Shown here: positions 1-8,342 of the stretch, in pieces
Numbering within the stretch: position 1 is the stretch's first letter
Layout: every line of letters starts with the position of its first letter
Origin: Clostridia bacterium
GTDB lineage: Bacteria > Bacillota > Clostridia > Christensenellales > Borkfalkiaceae
Assembly: GCA_017457215.1 (NCBI GenBank)
Contig: JAFTHU010000017.1
Location: 1 to 64,000, forward strand
Direction of reading: 5' to 3'
Length of the DNA: 64,000 nt
The notes under the pieces: generated by a model
Database searches by the model: none
What the model was told of the DNA's origin: nothing
What the model saw: the letters and a program-made list of their open reading frames with translations, nothing else
Position numbers and translations under genes: made by a program

Positions 1-34
1 CGAAGTACTGTAATTGGTCAGGAGGACTACAACA

Positions 35-472
35 ATGAACGTAAAAGTAAATGATAACGTACTTGTAATTGCCGGTAAAGATAAAGGCGTACAGGGAAAA
101 GTCCTTGCCACGTCCCCGAAAGCAAATACGGTAACGGTTGAGGGCGTTCGTATTCAGAAGAAGCATCAAAAGGCAAGAAGAGCGAACGAAACGAGCAAAA
201 TCGCAGAAATTCCCGGCGCAATCGACGTTTCCAACGTTATGGTTGTGTGCCCTACGTGCGGCAAAGCAACGAGAGTACACCACAACGTAGTGGACGGTAA
301 AAAAGTTCGCGTATGTGCGTGCGGCGCAGTTCTCGATAAGGCATATTCCAAGAAGGCTGCTGCAAAAGCTGCGGCTGCTGCGGAAGAAGCACCCAAGAAG
401 AGAACGAGAAAGCGTGCGGCGAAAGCTGAAGCTCCTGTGGAAGCTCCCGCTGAAAGCACGGAAAACAACTAA
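35..472 (+). CDS. rplX: 50S ribosomal protein L24
   Basis: L24 is an early assembly protein of the large ribosomal subunit that binds the 5' region of 23S rRNA. The N-terminal KOW-type segment (VLVIAGKDKGVQGKV, about residues 8-22) and the motif TVEGVRIQKKHQK are typical. Cysteines C72, C75, C94 and C96 form a zinc-ribbon-like pair of knuckles. A tail of about 35 Ala, Lys and Glu residues makes the 145-aa protein longer than the usual ~105 aa. The ATG at 35 was chosen because AGGAGG lies at 20-25; an in-frame TTG at 14 lies upstream of that site. It is the first complete gene here and is followed after 14 nt by rplE, as in the spc operon. Confidence 0.96.
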   Translation: MNVKVNDNVLVIAGKDKGVQGKVLATSPKANTVTVEGVRIQKKHQKARRANETSKIAEIPGAIDVSNVMVVCPTCGKATRVHHNVVDGKKVRVCACGAVLDKAYSKKAAAKAAAAAEEAPKKRTRKRAAKAEAPVEAPAESTENN

Positions 473-486
473 CGAGGTAAGTTAAA

Positions 487-1044
487 ATGGCAGAGAAAGT
501 TTATAAAAACAGAGTAAAAGAAAAGTACGAAAAAGAAGTAGTACCTTTCCTTATGAAGAAATTCGGATACAAATCCGTAATGGAATGCCCCAAACTCGTT
601 AAGATTGTTATCAATACGGGTCTTGGCGACATCAAAGACAATGCAAAGTCTATTCAAATGACGGAAAACGAAATCAAGTTGATTTCCGGTCAAAAACCTA
701 TCTTGACGAAGGCGAAGAAATCTGTCGCAAACTTCAAGGTAAGAGAAGGACAAACCGTTGGTATCAAAGTAACCCTTCGTGGTGAAAGAATGTATAACTT
801 CTACGACAAGTTCGTATCTATCGCGCTTCCTAGACTCCGCGACTTCCGCGGTGTATCGGACAAAGCGTTTGACGGACGCGGCAACTACTCGGTAGGTTTG
901 AAAGAACAATTGATTTTCCCTGAAATCACGTATGATCAGGTAGAGAAAATCAGAGGTATGGACGTAGCAATCGTTACGACGGCAAACACCGATGAAGAGG
1001 CAAGAGAGCTTTTGAGAGCACTCGGTATGCCTTTCAAGAAGTAA
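487..1044 (+). CDS. rplE: 50S ribosomal protein L5
   Basis: L5 holds 5S rRNA in the central protuberance and contacts the P-site tRNA. The 185-aa product carries the family signatures [13 protein letters not shown] ([11 protein letters not shown], near residue 40), [19 protein letters not shown] and [10 protein letters not shown], and ends in ALGMPFKK as is usual in Bacillota. It starts at an ATG preceded by ACGAGGTAAG and ends 12 nt before rpsN. Its length is close to the normal 179-180 aa. It belongs to the continuous spc operon and is presumably cotranscribed with its neighbours. Confidence 0.97.
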   Translation: MAEKVYKNRVKEKYEKEVVPFLMKKFGYKSVMECPKLVKIVINTGLGDIKDNAKSIQMTENEIKLISGQKPILTKAKKSVANFKVREGQTVGIKVTLRGERMYNFYDKFVSIALPRLRDFRGVSDKAFDGRGNYSVGLKEQLIFPEITYDQVEKIRGMDVAIVTTANTDEEARELLRALGMPFKK

Positions 1045-1056
1045 GGAGAAACGAAC

Positions 1057-1242
1057 ATGGCAAAGAAGTCAATGATTAATAAACAGCAAAAGACGCCTAA
1101 GTTCTCTACGAGAGCTTATACGAGATGCACCATCTGCGGAAGACCTCATGCAGTTTTGAGAAAGTACGGTGTATGCCGTATCTGCTTCCGTAACCTTGCG
1201 TACAAGGGAGAAATTCCCGGCGTTAAGAAGTCGAGCTGGTAA
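1057..1242 (+). CDS. rpsN: 30S ribosomal protein S14, zinc-binding (type Z)
   Basis: S14 sits in the head of the small subunit. At 61 aa with two knuckles (C24, C27 and C40, C43; RCTICGRP and [10 protein letters not shown]) this is the short zinc-binding form rather than the ~89-aa zinc-free paralogue. The C-terminal [11 protein letters not shown] is the canonical ending. It lies between rplE and rpsH with 12- and 15-nt gaps, and GGAG at 1044-1050 serves as ribosome binding site. A zinc-independent copy, if the genome has one, would be elsewhere. Confidence 0.97.
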   Translation: MAKKSMINKQQKTPKFSTRAYTRCTICGRPHAVLRKYGVCRICFRNLAYKGEIPGVKKSSW

Positions 1243-1257
1243 TAGGAGGTAAAAGAA

Positions 1258-1647
1258 ATGACGGATCCTATCGCAGATATGCTTACAAGAATTAGAAACG
1301 CGATCACGGCTAACAAGGAAACGGTGGAAATCCCCGCGTCCAACGAAAAGAAAGCTATTGCCGAAATCCTTGCAAACGAGGGTTGGGTAAAAGATATGAA
1401 AATCGTTGAAGACGGTTACAACGGTAAGATCGCAATTACGCTTAAATACAACGACAAGAAGTCGGTTATCAGTGGTTTGCAAAGAGTATCCAAGCCCGGC
1501 TTGCGTACGTATGCAGGCGTAGATAACATGCCCAGAGTACTCGGTGGTTTCGGTACGGTTATTCTGTCCACGAACAAGGGTATTATGACGGGGAAGAAAG
1601 CAAAGGCAGCTAACGTAGGCGGCGAAGTCCTTTGCTACATCTGGTAA
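1258..1647 (+). CDS. rpsH: 30S ribosomal protein S8
   Basis: S8 is a primary 16S rRNA-binding protein; in enterobacteria it also represses spc operon translation. The 129-aa sequence starts [15 protein letters not shown] and contains the signature [18 protein letters not shown] at its end, both diagnostic. AGGAGGT lies just upstream of the ATG. It follows rpsN and precedes rplF in the standard order. Whether S8 autoregulates here cannot be told from the sequence. Confidence 0.97.
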   Translation: MTDPIADMLTRIRNAITANKETVEIPASNEKKAIAEILANEGWVKDMKIVEDGYNGKIAITLKYNDKKSVISGLQRVSKPGLRTYAGVDNMPRVLGGFGTVILSTNKGIMTGKKAKAANVGGEVLCYIW

Positions 1648-1664
1648 TAGGGAGGTAATGGACA

Positions 1665-2213
1665 ATGTCGAGAATCGGTAAAATGCCCATCGCGCTTCCC
1701 GCAGGCGTAGAAGTTAATTTTGCAAACAGCGTCGTAACGGTAAAAGGCCCCAAGGGCACGCTTACCCGCGAAGTTGTAGGCAACATCGGTATTGAAGTGG
1801 AAGGCGCTACCCTTTTGGTAAAAGCGCTTGACAACAAGGCTGAAACCAACGCAAAACACGGCTTGTACCGTGCGCTCATCAACGGTATGGTTATGGGCGT
1901 ATCCGCAGGCTTTGTAAAATCGTTGGAAGTAAAAGGTGTAGGTTGGAAAGCTGCAGTACAAGGCAACAAGCTTGTTTTAAACGTAGGTTTCTCTCACCCT
2001 GTAGAAATTGTAGCACCCGAAGGTATCAACTTTGAGTGTCCTACGTTGACGGAAATTAACGTTTCCGGTATCAGCAAGGAACTCGTTGGTCAGATCGCGG
2101 CGAACATCCGGAAGATCAGAATTCCCGAACCTTATCATGGATACGGTATTCGTTATAAGGGCGAATACGTTGAACATAAGGAAGGTAAGACCTCCGGTAA
2201 AGGTAAGAAATAA
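1665..2213 (+). CDS. rplF: 50S ribosomal protein L6
   Basis: L6 is a two-domain protein near the GTPase-associated centre of the large subunit. The 182-aa product begins MSRIGKMPIALPAGVEV and carries the C-terminal signature RKIRIPEPYHGYGIRYKGE, which binds rRNA. Length is normal (about 178 aa). AGGGAGGTAATGGACA precedes the start. It lies 17 nt after rpsH and 13 nt before rplR. Confidence 0.97.
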   Translation: MSRIGKMPIALPAGVEVNFANSVVTVKGPKGTLTREVVGNIGIEVEGATLLVKALDNKAETNAKHGLYRALINGMVMGVSAGFVKSLEVKGVGWKAAVQGNKLVLNVGFSHPVEIVAPEGINFECPTLTEINVSGISKELVGQIAANIRKIRIPEPYHGYGIRYKGEYVEHKEGKTSGKGKK

Positions 2214-2226
2214 GGAGCGTTAAAGT

Positions 2227-2610
2227 ATGATTTCTAAAATTGATAAAAATGCAGTCAGACAGAGACGCCACGCACGCGTCAGAAAGACGGTTACGGGTAC
2301 GGCGGAAACTCCCCGTATGAACGTTTACAGAAGTCTTAATCACATCTACGTACAGATTATCGACGATCGTAAGGGCGATAACAAGGGCGGCGTAACGATT
2401 GCTGCTGCGTCCACGATGGATAAGGCTGTAAAGGAAAAGATCGCAGGCTTGAACAAAACGGAAGCTGCTAAGGTTGTCGGCGCGGTTGCTGCTGAAAGAG
2501 CAATGGCAAAAGGCGTTCAGGCAGTCGTATTCGACAGAGGCGGTTATCTTTACACGGGTCGTGTAAAGGCAGTCGCAGACGGCGCAAGAGAAGCCGGACT
2601 TAAATTCTAA
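2227..2610 (+). CDS. rplR: 50S ribosomal protein L18
   Basis: L18 binds 5S rRNA together with L5 and L25. The 127-aa protein has the basic N-terminal tail ([16 protein letters not shown]) and the family signatures [18 protein letters not shown] and [26 protein letters not shown] lies about 8 nt before the ATG. It is followed within 12 nt by rpsE. Length and order are ordinary. Confidence 0.96.
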   Translation: MISKIDKNAVRQRRHARVRKTVTGTAETPRMNVYRSLNHIYVQIIDDRKGDNKGGVTIAAASTMDKAVKEKIAGLNKTEAAKVVGAVAAERAMAKGVQAVVFDRGGYLYTGRVKAVADGAREAGLKF

Positions 2611-2622
2611 GGAGTGGGTACA

Positions 2623-3150
2623 ATGGCAGACGAAAAAAGAGAAAGAAGACCTCAAAGAAGACAGGCTGAAGACGATGGGCTTATTAAAAAGCTTATCGAA
2701 GTAAACCGCGTTACGAAGGTTGTAAAGGGCGGTAAAAATATGCGTTTTGCAGCGCTCGTTATCGTAGGCGACGGCAAAGGCAAAATCGGCGTAGCTACGG
2801 GTAAAGCAAAGGAAGTTCCCGAAGCAATCGAAAAAGCTACTTTGAGAGCAAAGAAAAACATGGTTTCCGTATCCATCGTAGACAATACCATTCCTCATAT
2901 GGTAGTAGGTAAATTCGGACGCGGCGCAGTTTTGATGATGCCCGCTGAAGAAGGTACTGGTGTTATCGCGGGCGGTCCCGTTCGTGCGGTTATGGAAGCA
3001 GTTGGTATTAAGAACATCAGAACGAAATCTCACGGCAGCCAAAACTCTGGTAACTGCGTAAAAGCAGCTATCGAAGGGTTGAAGGAATTGAAATCTGTTG
3101 AACAGGTTGCAGCACTTCGTGGCAAGACTGTAGAAGAAATTTTGAGCTAA
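2623..3150 (+). CDS. rpsE: 30S ribosomal protein S5
   Basis: S5 contributes to translational accuracy and mRNA entry on the small subunit. The start is placed at the ATG at 2623 ([13 protein letters not shown]), which has AAGGAG at 2609-2614 at ideal spacing; the in-frame GTG at 2614 overlaps that site and is unlikely to be used. The 175-aa product contains the rRNA-binding signature [20 protein letters not shown] and the preceding [14 protein letters not shown] stretch ([19 protein letters not shown]). The N terminus is basic and probably disordered. Confidence 0.96.
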   Translation: MADEKRERRPQRRQAEDDGLIKKLIEVNRVTKVVKGGKNMRFAALVIVGDGKGKIGVATGKAKEVPEAIEKATLRAKKNMVSVSIVDNTIPHMVVGKFGRGAVLMMPAEEGTGVIAGGPVRAVMEAVGIKNIRTKSHGSQNSGNCVKAAIEGLKELKSVEQVAALRGKTVEEILS

Positions 3151-3169
3151 GAGGCGGAGGAATAAGACA

Positions 3170-3349
3170 ATGGCAAAAATCAAAGTAACGCTTGTAAAAA
3201 GCACGATTGGTCAGATCGAATCCGTAAAAGCTACGGTAGCGGCACTTGGTCTTAAAAAGATCCGTTCCTCCAAGGAACTTGAGGATACCCCCGCAATTCA
3301 GGGTATGGTTGCGAAGGTTAAGCACCTCGTGAAAGTAGAAAACGTTTAA
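3170..3349 (+). CDS. rpmD: 50S ribosomal protein L30
   Basis: This 59-aa gene encodes L30, which lies on the solvent side of the large subunit. The sequence MAKIKVTLVKSTIGQIESVK and the later GLKKIRSSKELEDTPAIQGM match the family well; L30 is normally 58-60 aa. GGCGGAGG at 3153-3160 is its ribosome binding site. It sits between rpsE and rplO with gaps of 19 and 10 nt, exactly where the spc operon predicts it. Confidence 0.96.
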   Translation: MAKIKVTLVKSTIGQIESVKATVAALGLKKIRSSKELEDTPAIQGMVAKVKHLVKVENV

Positions 3350-3359
3350 GGAGATTATC

Positions 3360-3806
3360 ATGAGAATAGATACTCTTTCTCCCGCACAGGGAGCTACCAA
3401 AGCGACCAAAAGACTCGGTCGCGGTATCGGTTCGGGCACGGGTAAAACGTCCGGTAAGGGGCACAAAGGTCAATGGGCTCGTTCTGGCGGTGGTGTACGT
3501 CCCGGTTTTGAAGGCGGTCAGATGCCTATCGCTCGCCGCGTACCCAAGAGAGGTTTCAACCACGTAGGCAAGAAAGTATACGTGATCGTAAACCTTTCCG
3601 ATCTTGCAGAACTTCCTGCAGGTACGGTTGTAGACTATGGCTTCGTAATGGAAAATGGTCTTGCGAAAGAAGTTAAGAACAATAGCGGTTTGAAAGTTTT
3701 GGGCAACGGCGAATTGAAAGTTGCTCTTACGGTTAAAGCTGCGAAGTTCTCCGAATCCGCAAAGGCTGCTATCGAAGCGGCGCAGGGCACGGCGGAAACC
3801 CTCTAA
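3360..3806 (+). CDS. rplO: 50S ribosomal protein L15
   Basis: L15 is a late-assembling large-subunit protein. The 148-aa product has the long basic glycine-rich N-terminal extension (RLGRGIGSGTGKTSGKGHKG, residues ~20-39) followed by RPGFEGGQMPIARRVPKRGF, both diagnostic. The C-terminal part VKAAKFSESAKAAIEAAQG is also typical. AAGGAG at 3348-3353 precedes the ATG. A 127-nt gap with two possible RNA hairpins separates it from secY. Confidence 0.97.
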   Translation: MRIDTLSPAQGATKATKRLGRGIGSGTGKTSGKGHKGQWARSGGGVRPGFEGGQMPIARRVPKRGFNHVGKKVYVIVNLSDLAELPAGTVVDYGFVMENGLAKEVKNNSGLKVLGNGELKVALTVKAAKFSESAKAAIEAAQGTAETL

Positions 3807-3821
3807 CAAGGAATTTGTGAC

Positions 3822-3851
3822 ACGGAAAATTGCGTTTAAGCGATTTTCCGT
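3822..3851 (+). other. RNA hairpin in the rplO-secY gap
   Basis: A 12-bp stem (3822-3833 with 3840-3851, arms ACGGAAAATTGC and GCGATTTTCCGT, one wobble pair) closes a 6-nt loop. It is not followed by a T-run, so it is not a normal terminator. A second, weaker stem is possible at about 3866-3902. The whole rplO-secY gap (3807-3933) is otherwise non-coding. A role in mRNA processing or in setting secY expression is an inference. Confidence 0.4.
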
Positions 3852-3933
3852 AGTTCGCATTATTTCTCCCGCAGCGGTTTTATCGCAATAATTGCGGTGG
3901 AGCTGCGAAAAATAATTTCAAACGGAGAAAAAA

Positions 3934-5271
3934 ATGTTACAAACACTTATTAATGCATTTAAAGTAAAGGAGATTAGACGTAAAGTCTATATGATGCTCC
4001 TGTTGCTGTTGGTGTTCCGTATCGGTTGTTTCATCCCCGTTCCGGGTATTGACTCTAGCGCCTTTTCCGACATTGTTGCCGAGGGCGGTAACGATTTCTT
4101 GACGCTGATGAGCAGTATTACCGGTGGTGCACTTGCGCAAGGTACGTTATTCTCGCTGGGTATCGGACCGTACATCAACGCATCAATTATCATGCAATTA
4201 CTTTCCGTGGGTATTCCCGCATTGGAAAGATTGTCCAAGCAAGGCGAAGAAGGTCGTAAGAAGATTTCGCAATATACGAGATATCTTACCATTTTGCTTG
4301 CAGTTATTCAAGCTTTGGGCATCATTATCAACTTTGCAAGCGATAACGGCGCGCTTCGATTGGAAATGTTCGGTTCTACCAAGTTGGATTACAATACGAG
4401 TAAATGGCTTGCCGGTATTTTCATGACGATTGTTTATACGGCTGGCGCATTAATCGTTATGTGGCTTGGCGAAAGAATCACGGACTACGGCGTAGGCAAC
4501 GGTCAATCTATGATCATTTTCGTAGGTATCATTGCAACCGCTGGTCAGATGATCATGAACAAAGTAACGGCTATTCCCGATGACATTTCGCAAATTTGGG
4601 ACATCATCGCATTTACTATCGTATGTGCAATTATTTTCTTTGCGATTATTTACGTAGATCTTTCCGAAAGAAAAGTTCCCGTTCAATACGCAAAGCAGAT
4701 TCGTGGCAGAAAAATGTACGGCGGTCAGTCGTCCTCGATTCCTATCAGAATTAGCGGTGGCGGCGTTATGCCCTTGATCTTCGCGTTCTCTATCTTGAGT
4801 TTCCCTCAAATGATCGCGAGTATGGCAGACCCCGATGCAAGCGGTGGTTTCACGAGATTCTGGAACAACTATATGTCGGCTTCGGCAACGGGTTGGGGCG
4901 CAGTTGTGTATGCACTCGTACTCTGTTTATTAATTTTTGCATTCTCGTTCTTCTATGCGCAGATGCAATTCAATCCCGAAGACGTATCCAAGAACATTCA
5001 GCAAAACGGTGGCTTTATTCAAGGTATTCGTCCTGGTAAAGCAACGGAAGCTTATTTAAAGAAGATTTCCAACCGTATTACGTTGTTCGGTGCAATTTAT
5101 CTTTCGTTAGTTGCATTTATTCCTTCCGTAGCGTTTGCGTGGGCTTCGTTCGACCTTGTCAACGTATTCTCCACGACGGGTATCCTCATCGTAGTATCCT
5201 GTGCTATGGAATTCGAAAAACAATTACAAGCGCAATTAATGATGAAGAATTACAAAGGATTCTTGAAATAA
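3934..5271 (+). CDS. secY: Preprotein translocase subunit SecY
   Basis: SecY is the channel-forming subunit of the Sec translocon in the cytoplasmic membrane. The 445-aa protein has the ten-helix hydrophobicity pattern and the family motifs VFRIGCFIPVPGID (helix 1), GIGPYINASIIMQLL (plug and helix 2) and QQNGGFIQGIRPGKATEAYL (cytoplasmic loop 8/9). ACGGAGAAAAAA precedes the ATG. It follows rplO after an unusually structured 127-nt gap and is followed by adk, the standard Gram-positive order. Confidence 0.98.
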   Translation: MLQTLINAFKVKEIRRKVYMMLLLLLVFRIGCFIPVPGIDSSAFSDIVAEGGNDFLTLMSSITGGALAQGTLFSLGIGPYINASIIMQLLSVGIPALERLSKQGEEGRKKISQYTRYLTILLAVIQALGIIINFASDNGALRLEMFGSTKLDYNTSKWLAGIFMTIVYTAGALIVMWLGERITDYGVGNGQSMIIFVGIIATAGQMIMNKVTAIPDDISQIWDIIAFTIVCAIIFFAIIYVDLSERKVPVQYAKQIRGRKMYGGQSSSIPIRISGGGVMPLIFAFSILSFPQMIASMADPDASGGFTRFWNNYMSASATGWGAVVYALVLCLLIFAFSFFYAQMQFNPEDVSKNIQQNGGFIQGIRPGKATEAYLKKISNRITLFGAIYLSLVAFIPSVAFAWASFDLVNVFSTTGILIVVSCAMEFEKQLQAQLMMKNYKGFLK

Positions 5272-5283
5272 GAAACAAAACTT

Positions 5284-5308
5284 TCCGCGCTCGGTAAACG
5301 GGCGCGGA
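5284..5308 (+). other. RNA hairpin in the secY-adk gap
   Basis: TCCGCGCTCG (5284-5293) pairs with CGGGCGCGGA (5299-5308) around the loop GTAAA, giving a 10-bp GC-rich stem with one wobble pair. No T-run follows, so termination is unlikely to be complete. It probably acts as a processing or stability element between secY and adk, but this is inference. Confidence 0.4.
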
Positions 5309-5355
5309 GAGAAGCTAAACCAAAGAATACATACGTAATTTTAGGGGAGGCAGCC

Positions 5356-5988
5356 ATGAATATTATTTTACTTGGGGCGCCCGGCGCTGGCAAAGGTACA
5401 CAAGCTTCGAAAATTTCGCAAGCGTATAAATTGCCGCATATTTCAACGGGCGACATTTTTAGAGAAAACATCAAAAATCAAACCCCCATCGGGGTACTTG
5501 CAAAATCTTTCATTGACAAGGGACAGCTCGTCCCCGATGAAGTTACCTGCAAAATCGTGGAAGAGCGTATCGCAAGAGCCGATTGTAAAAACGGTTATAT
5601 GTTAGACGGTTTTCCCCGCACGATTGCACAAGCAGAGGCGTTGGATAAAATTTCGAATATTGACCTCGTTATCAATATCGAAGTGGATTTCTCGTTGCTT
5701 TTAGAACGACTTTGCGGTAGAAGAGTTTGTAAGGATTGCGGCGAAAGCTATCATATTTCAAGACTGAACGGAAAGACGGATTGCGCGCGTTGCGGCGGCG
5801 AATTGTATCAGCGTAAGGATGATAATCCTGAAACAGTGCAAAGCAGATTGGACGTATACACGGCGCAGACGGAACCCTTGATTTCCTATTATAAAAACAA
5901 GGGGATTCTTTTCAACGTTGTTGGGAATACGACGCCCGAAGACGTGTTTGCGGAAGTATCGAAAAAGCTCGACGCCATGAACAAATAA
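5356..5988 (+). CDS. adk: Adenylate kinase, zinc-lid type
   Basis: Adenylate kinase interconverts ATP + AMP and 2 ADP. The 210-aa long-form enzyme has the P-loop GAPGAGKGTQ (residues 7-16), the AMP-site motif DGFPRTIAQAEAL (near 84-96) and a lid with four cysteines (CKDCG and CARCG) typical of Gram-positive enzymes, where zinc stabilises the lid. GGGGAGG upstream of the ATG is a strong ribosome binding site. The stop codon is 3 nt before map, suggesting coupled translation. Confidence 0.98.
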   Translation: MNIILLGAPGAGKGTQASKISQAYKLPHISTGDIFRENIKNQTPIGVLAKSFIDKGQLVPDEVTCKIVEERIARADCKNGYMLDGFPRTIAQAEALDKISNIDLVINIEVDFSLLLERLCGRRVCKDCGESYHISRLNGKTDCARCGGELYQRKDDNPETVQSRLDVYTAQTEPLISYYKNKGILFNVVGNTTPEDVFAEVSKKLDAMNK

Positions 5989-5991
5989 GTT

Positions 5992-6735
5992 ATGATTCAC
6001 ATAAAAAGCGAAAAAGAAATTGATTTGATTCGAGAATCCTGTCGAATTGTTCGAGATACGCTTCATTTCGTGGGGGAGAAAATCCACGCGGGAATGACGA
6101 CGAAAGAATTGGACACTTTGATTGAACGGTTTATTCGTTCGGAGGGGGCGAATCCATCCTGTTTGGGATACGGCGGTTTTCCTGCTTCTGCGTGCATTTC
6201 CATTAATGAGGAAGTCGTGCACGGGATCCCTGGAGATCGGGTGATTCAAGATGGGGATATCGTTACGGTAGACGTAGTTGCCGATAAAAACGGATATCAC
6301 GGCGACGCATGCAGAACGTATTGTGTTGGTAACGTATCCGCTGAAGCGGCGCAACTGGTAAAAGTAACGGAAGAATGTTTCTTCAAAGCGATAGAAGGAT
6401 TAAGGGCAGGTACACCTTTGTTTGATATTGGGTATCGGGTTCAAAAGCATGCAGAAAGTTTTGGCTACGGAGTTATTCGTTCTTATACTGGACACGGCAT
6501 CGGTAAGGAAATGCACGAAGACCCGTCTGTGCCGAATTACGGCAAGCTGGGCACGGGGATACGTTTAAAAGCGGGAACAGTGCTTTGTATTGAACCAATG
6601 ATAGCGATGGGAACATGGAGGGTAAACGTACTGCGCGACGGCTGGACGGCTGTAACGCAAGACGGGAAACCTGCGGCGCATTATGAAAATACCGTAGTAG
6701 TGCGCGAAGACGGCGTAGAAATTCTTACGTTGTAA
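5992..6735 (+). CDS. map: Methionine aminopeptidase type I
   Basis: This metalloenzyme removes the initiator methionine from nascent proteins. The 247-aa protein has the pita-bread fold signatures GYGGFPASACISINEEVVHG (near residues 59-78), the metal-ligand aspartates in DIVTVDVVADKNGYHGDACRT, GHGIGKEMHEDP with the ligand histidine, and the C-terminal YENTVVVREDGVEILTL with the ligand glutamate. There is no N-terminal zinc-finger extension, as expected for type Ia. No separate ribosome binding site is obvious, in keeping with coupling to adk 3 nt upstream. Confidence 0.97.
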   Translation: MIHIKSEKEIDLIRESCRIVRDTLHFVGEKIHAGMTTKELDTLIERFIRSEGANPSCLGYGGFPASACISINEEVVHGIPGDRVIQDGDIVTVDVVADKNGYHGDACRTYCVGNVSAEAAQLVKVTEECFFKAIEGLRAGTPLFDIGYRVQKHAESFGYGVIRSYTGHGIGKEMHEDPSVPNYGKLGTGIRLKAGTVLCIEPMIAMGTWRVNVLRDGWTAVTQDGKPAAHYENTVVVREDGVEILTL

Positions 6736-6807
6736 GAAAAGAAACGCATTGCTAAAAATGACGGCGCAAGCGGAAGCTTGGCAAGATAAAAAACGGAGGG
6801 AGTTTCT

Positions 6808-7029
6808 GTGTCCAAAGACGACGTAATCGAAGCGGAAGGGAAAGTAATCGAAGCGTTGCCAAATGCAACGTTCAGGGTTCAACTTTCCAACGGTCACATA
6901 ATCACGGCGTATATTTCCGGTAAGCTGCGTATGAACTATATTAGAATCATCGAAGGCGATACGGTAAAATTGGAAATGAGCCCGTATGATTTGACGAAAG
7001 GCAGAATCACATGGCGTAGTAAGTCGTAA
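6808..7029 (+). CDS. infA: Translation initiation factor IF-1
   Basis: IF-1 blocks the A site during initiation. The 73-aa S1/OB-fold protein begins [20 protein letters not shown] and ends [20 protein letters not shown], matching the family closely. The start is a GTG at 6808, confirmed by GGAGGGAG at 6795-6802 and by the conserved N terminus. It lies 72 nt after map; the small KOW-domain gene that often separates map and infA in Gram-positives is missing. Confidence 0.97.
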   Translation: MSKDDVIEAEGKVIEALPNATFRVQLSNGHIITAYISGKLRMNYIRIIEGDTVKLEMSPYDLTKGRITWRSKS

Positions 7030-7071
7030 AACTCAAACGACGAAAGATTTAATTAACAAGGAGAAAATACA

Positions 7072-7188
7072 ATGAAAGTTAGACCTTCTGTAAAACCTAT
7101 GTGCGATAAGTGCAAAGTTATCAAGAGAAACGGCAGAATCATGGTTATCTGCTCCAAGAGCAAGAGCCATAAGCAGAGACAGGGCTAA
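7072..7188 (+). CDS. rpmJ: 50S ribosomal protein L36, zinc-binding
   Basis: This 38-aa gene encodes L36, the smallest large-subunit protein. The sequence [20 protein letters not shown] with C11, C14, C27 and H33 is the zinc-binding (C+) form. AAGGAG at 7058-7063 precedes the ATG by 8 nt. It lies 42 nt after infA and is the last gene before a 348-nt non-coding stretch carrying a new promoter and a probable structured leader. Confidence 0.97.
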   Translation: MKVRPSVKPMCDKCKVIKRNGRIMVICSKSKSHKQRQG

Positions 7189-7216
7189 AATAATTTAAGA
7201 AAGTATCGAAAAATGC

Positions 7217-7254
7217 TTGACATACCTTGACAGAATATGGTAAAATGCTATTAT
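7217..7254 (+). promoter_or_regulatory. Promoter region of the rpsM-rplQ (alpha) operon
   Basis: Two overlapping sigma-A type promoters can be read. One is TTGACA 7217-7222, 18-nt spacer, TAAAAT 7241-7246. The other is TTGACA 7227-7232, 16-nt spacer, TATTAT 7249-7254. Either would start transcription near 7253-7262, giving a leader of about 275 nt ahead of rpsM. The arrangement separates the alpha operon from the upstream spc genes. Confidence 0.75.
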
Positions 7255-7261
7255 GCCGTAA

Positions 7262-7536
7262 TTTGGGGGATGTCGTGTAAAAAACGATATTTTCTAAAAA
7301 CGAATAGAGTAATCAAGCTGAATTTCCGTAATTTTACGGAAACTCAGTTTTGTTGCGTTTATCTACCGCGAGGGGAATAAGCCCTTCGGACAGGCAGGAT
7401 AACGTCATCATAGATACGGTTACGAAAATAATACGGTGCGCGGCGAACGGCATTTTCCACTGCCTGAAGCATGCGCGCTTGTTGGCGATATAAAGAAAAA
7501 ATAAAAAAAGATTAAAACAACGGAGGACAGAAATCT
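7262..7536 (+). ncRNA. Structured 5' leader of rpsM, candidate ribosomal-protein regulator
   Basis: This stretch has no gene but shows RNA structure. TTTCCGTA (7323-7330) pairs perfectly with TACGGAAA (7335-7342), the stem extends through CTGA/TCAG, and TTTTG follows, so it resembles an attenuator. CAGGCAG (7391-7397) pairs at long range with CTGCCTG (7460-7466), enclosing a GC-rich region. By analogy with alpha-operon regulation by S4 in other bacteria, it may sense S4 or S13; that is inference. I could not match it to RNase P, tmRNA or 6S RNA. Confidence 0.5.
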
Positions 7537-7905
7537 ATGGCACGTATTGCCGGTGTGGATTTACCCAGAGAAAAGAGAGTCGAAATCGGTCTTACCTATA
7601 TTTACGGTATCGGTCTTACGACTTCCAAAAAGATTCTCGCGGAAACGGGCATCAATCCCGATACGAGAGTAAAAGATCTCGACGAGAATGACGTTTCCAA
7701 ATTGAGAGAATATATCGATCACAATATCAGAGTGGAAGGTGAACTTCGCAGTGAAGTATCCCTTAACATCAAGCGCCTTATGGAAATCGGTTGCTATCGT
7801 GGCATCCGTCACAGAAAAGGCTTGCCCGTACGCGGACAGAGCACGAAGAGAAACGCTCGTACGCGTAAAGGTCCTGCACGCGCAATTGCAGGTAAGAAGA
7901 AGTAA
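7537..7905 (+). CDS. rpsM: 30S ribosomal protein S13
   Basis: S13 lies in the small-subunit head and bridges to the large subunit. The 122-aa product begins [20 protein letters not shown] and carries the signature [20 protein letters not shown] ahead of the basic [17 protein letters not shown] tail, all canonical. GGAGGA lies about 10 nt before the ATG. It is the first gene of the alpha operon, preceded by its own promoter and a long leader, and followed after 18 nt by rpsK. Confidence 0.98.
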   Translation: MARIAGVDLPREKRVEIGLTYIYGIGLTTSKKILAETGINPDTRVKDLDENDVSKLREYIDHNIRVEGELRSEVSLNIKRLMEIGCYRGIRHRKGLPVRGQSTKRNARTRKGPARAIAGKKK

Positions 7906-7923
7906 TAGGAGGCGATAAGAATT

Positions 7924-8322
7924 ATGGCAGAAATGAAGAAGAAAGTCGTTTCCAGAAAGCGCAAAGAAATTAAGAAGATTGACAAAGGTCAGGTTCATAT
8001 TCAATCTACGTTCAACAACACGATTGTTACGGTAACGGATATGAACGGTAATGCGATTTCCCAGTCCAGTGCAGGTGCGCTTGGTTACAAGGGTAGCAGA
8101 AAGGGTACGCCGTTCGCAGCGCAGATGGCAGCGGAAACGGCAGCAAAAGTTGCGAAAGAACACGGTTTGAGAACGGTAGAAGTGTACGTTAAAGGTCCCG
8201 GCGCAGGTAGAGAATCTGCGATCCGCGCACTCTCCACGTGCGAATTGGAAATCACGTTGATTTCTGACGTTTCCCCCATCCCTCACAACGGATGCAGACC
8301 CCCGAAGCGTCGTAGAGTTTAA
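7924..8322 (+). CDS. rpsK: 30S ribosomal protein S11
   Basis: S11 forms part of the platform of the small subunit near the E-site mRNA. The 132-aa protein contains [20 protein letters not shown] and the C-terminal [19 protein letters not shown], both diagnostic. AGGAGGCGATAAGAATT lies upstream of the ATG. Gaps of 18 and 20 nt separate it from rpsM and rpsD. Confidence 0.98.
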   Translation: MAEMKKKVVSRKRKEIKKIDKGQVHIQSTFNNTIVTVTDMNGNAISQSSAGALGYKGSRKGTPFAAQMAAETAAKVAKEHGLRTVEVYVKGPGAGRESAIRALSTCELEITLISDVSPIPHNGCRPPKRRRV

Positions 8323-8342
8323 TCAGGAGGCGAAAGAGAATT

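Noticed and set aside
2116..3204. Long minus-strand open frame of 362 codons opposite rplF to rpmD
   Set aside because: It is antisense to four ribosomal protein genes and has no family features; codon bias of the plus strand explains the lack of stops.
7262..7536. RNase P RNA, tmRNA or 6S RNA upstream of rpsM
   Set aside because: None of their conserved core motifs is present; the location directly before rpsM fits a leader better.
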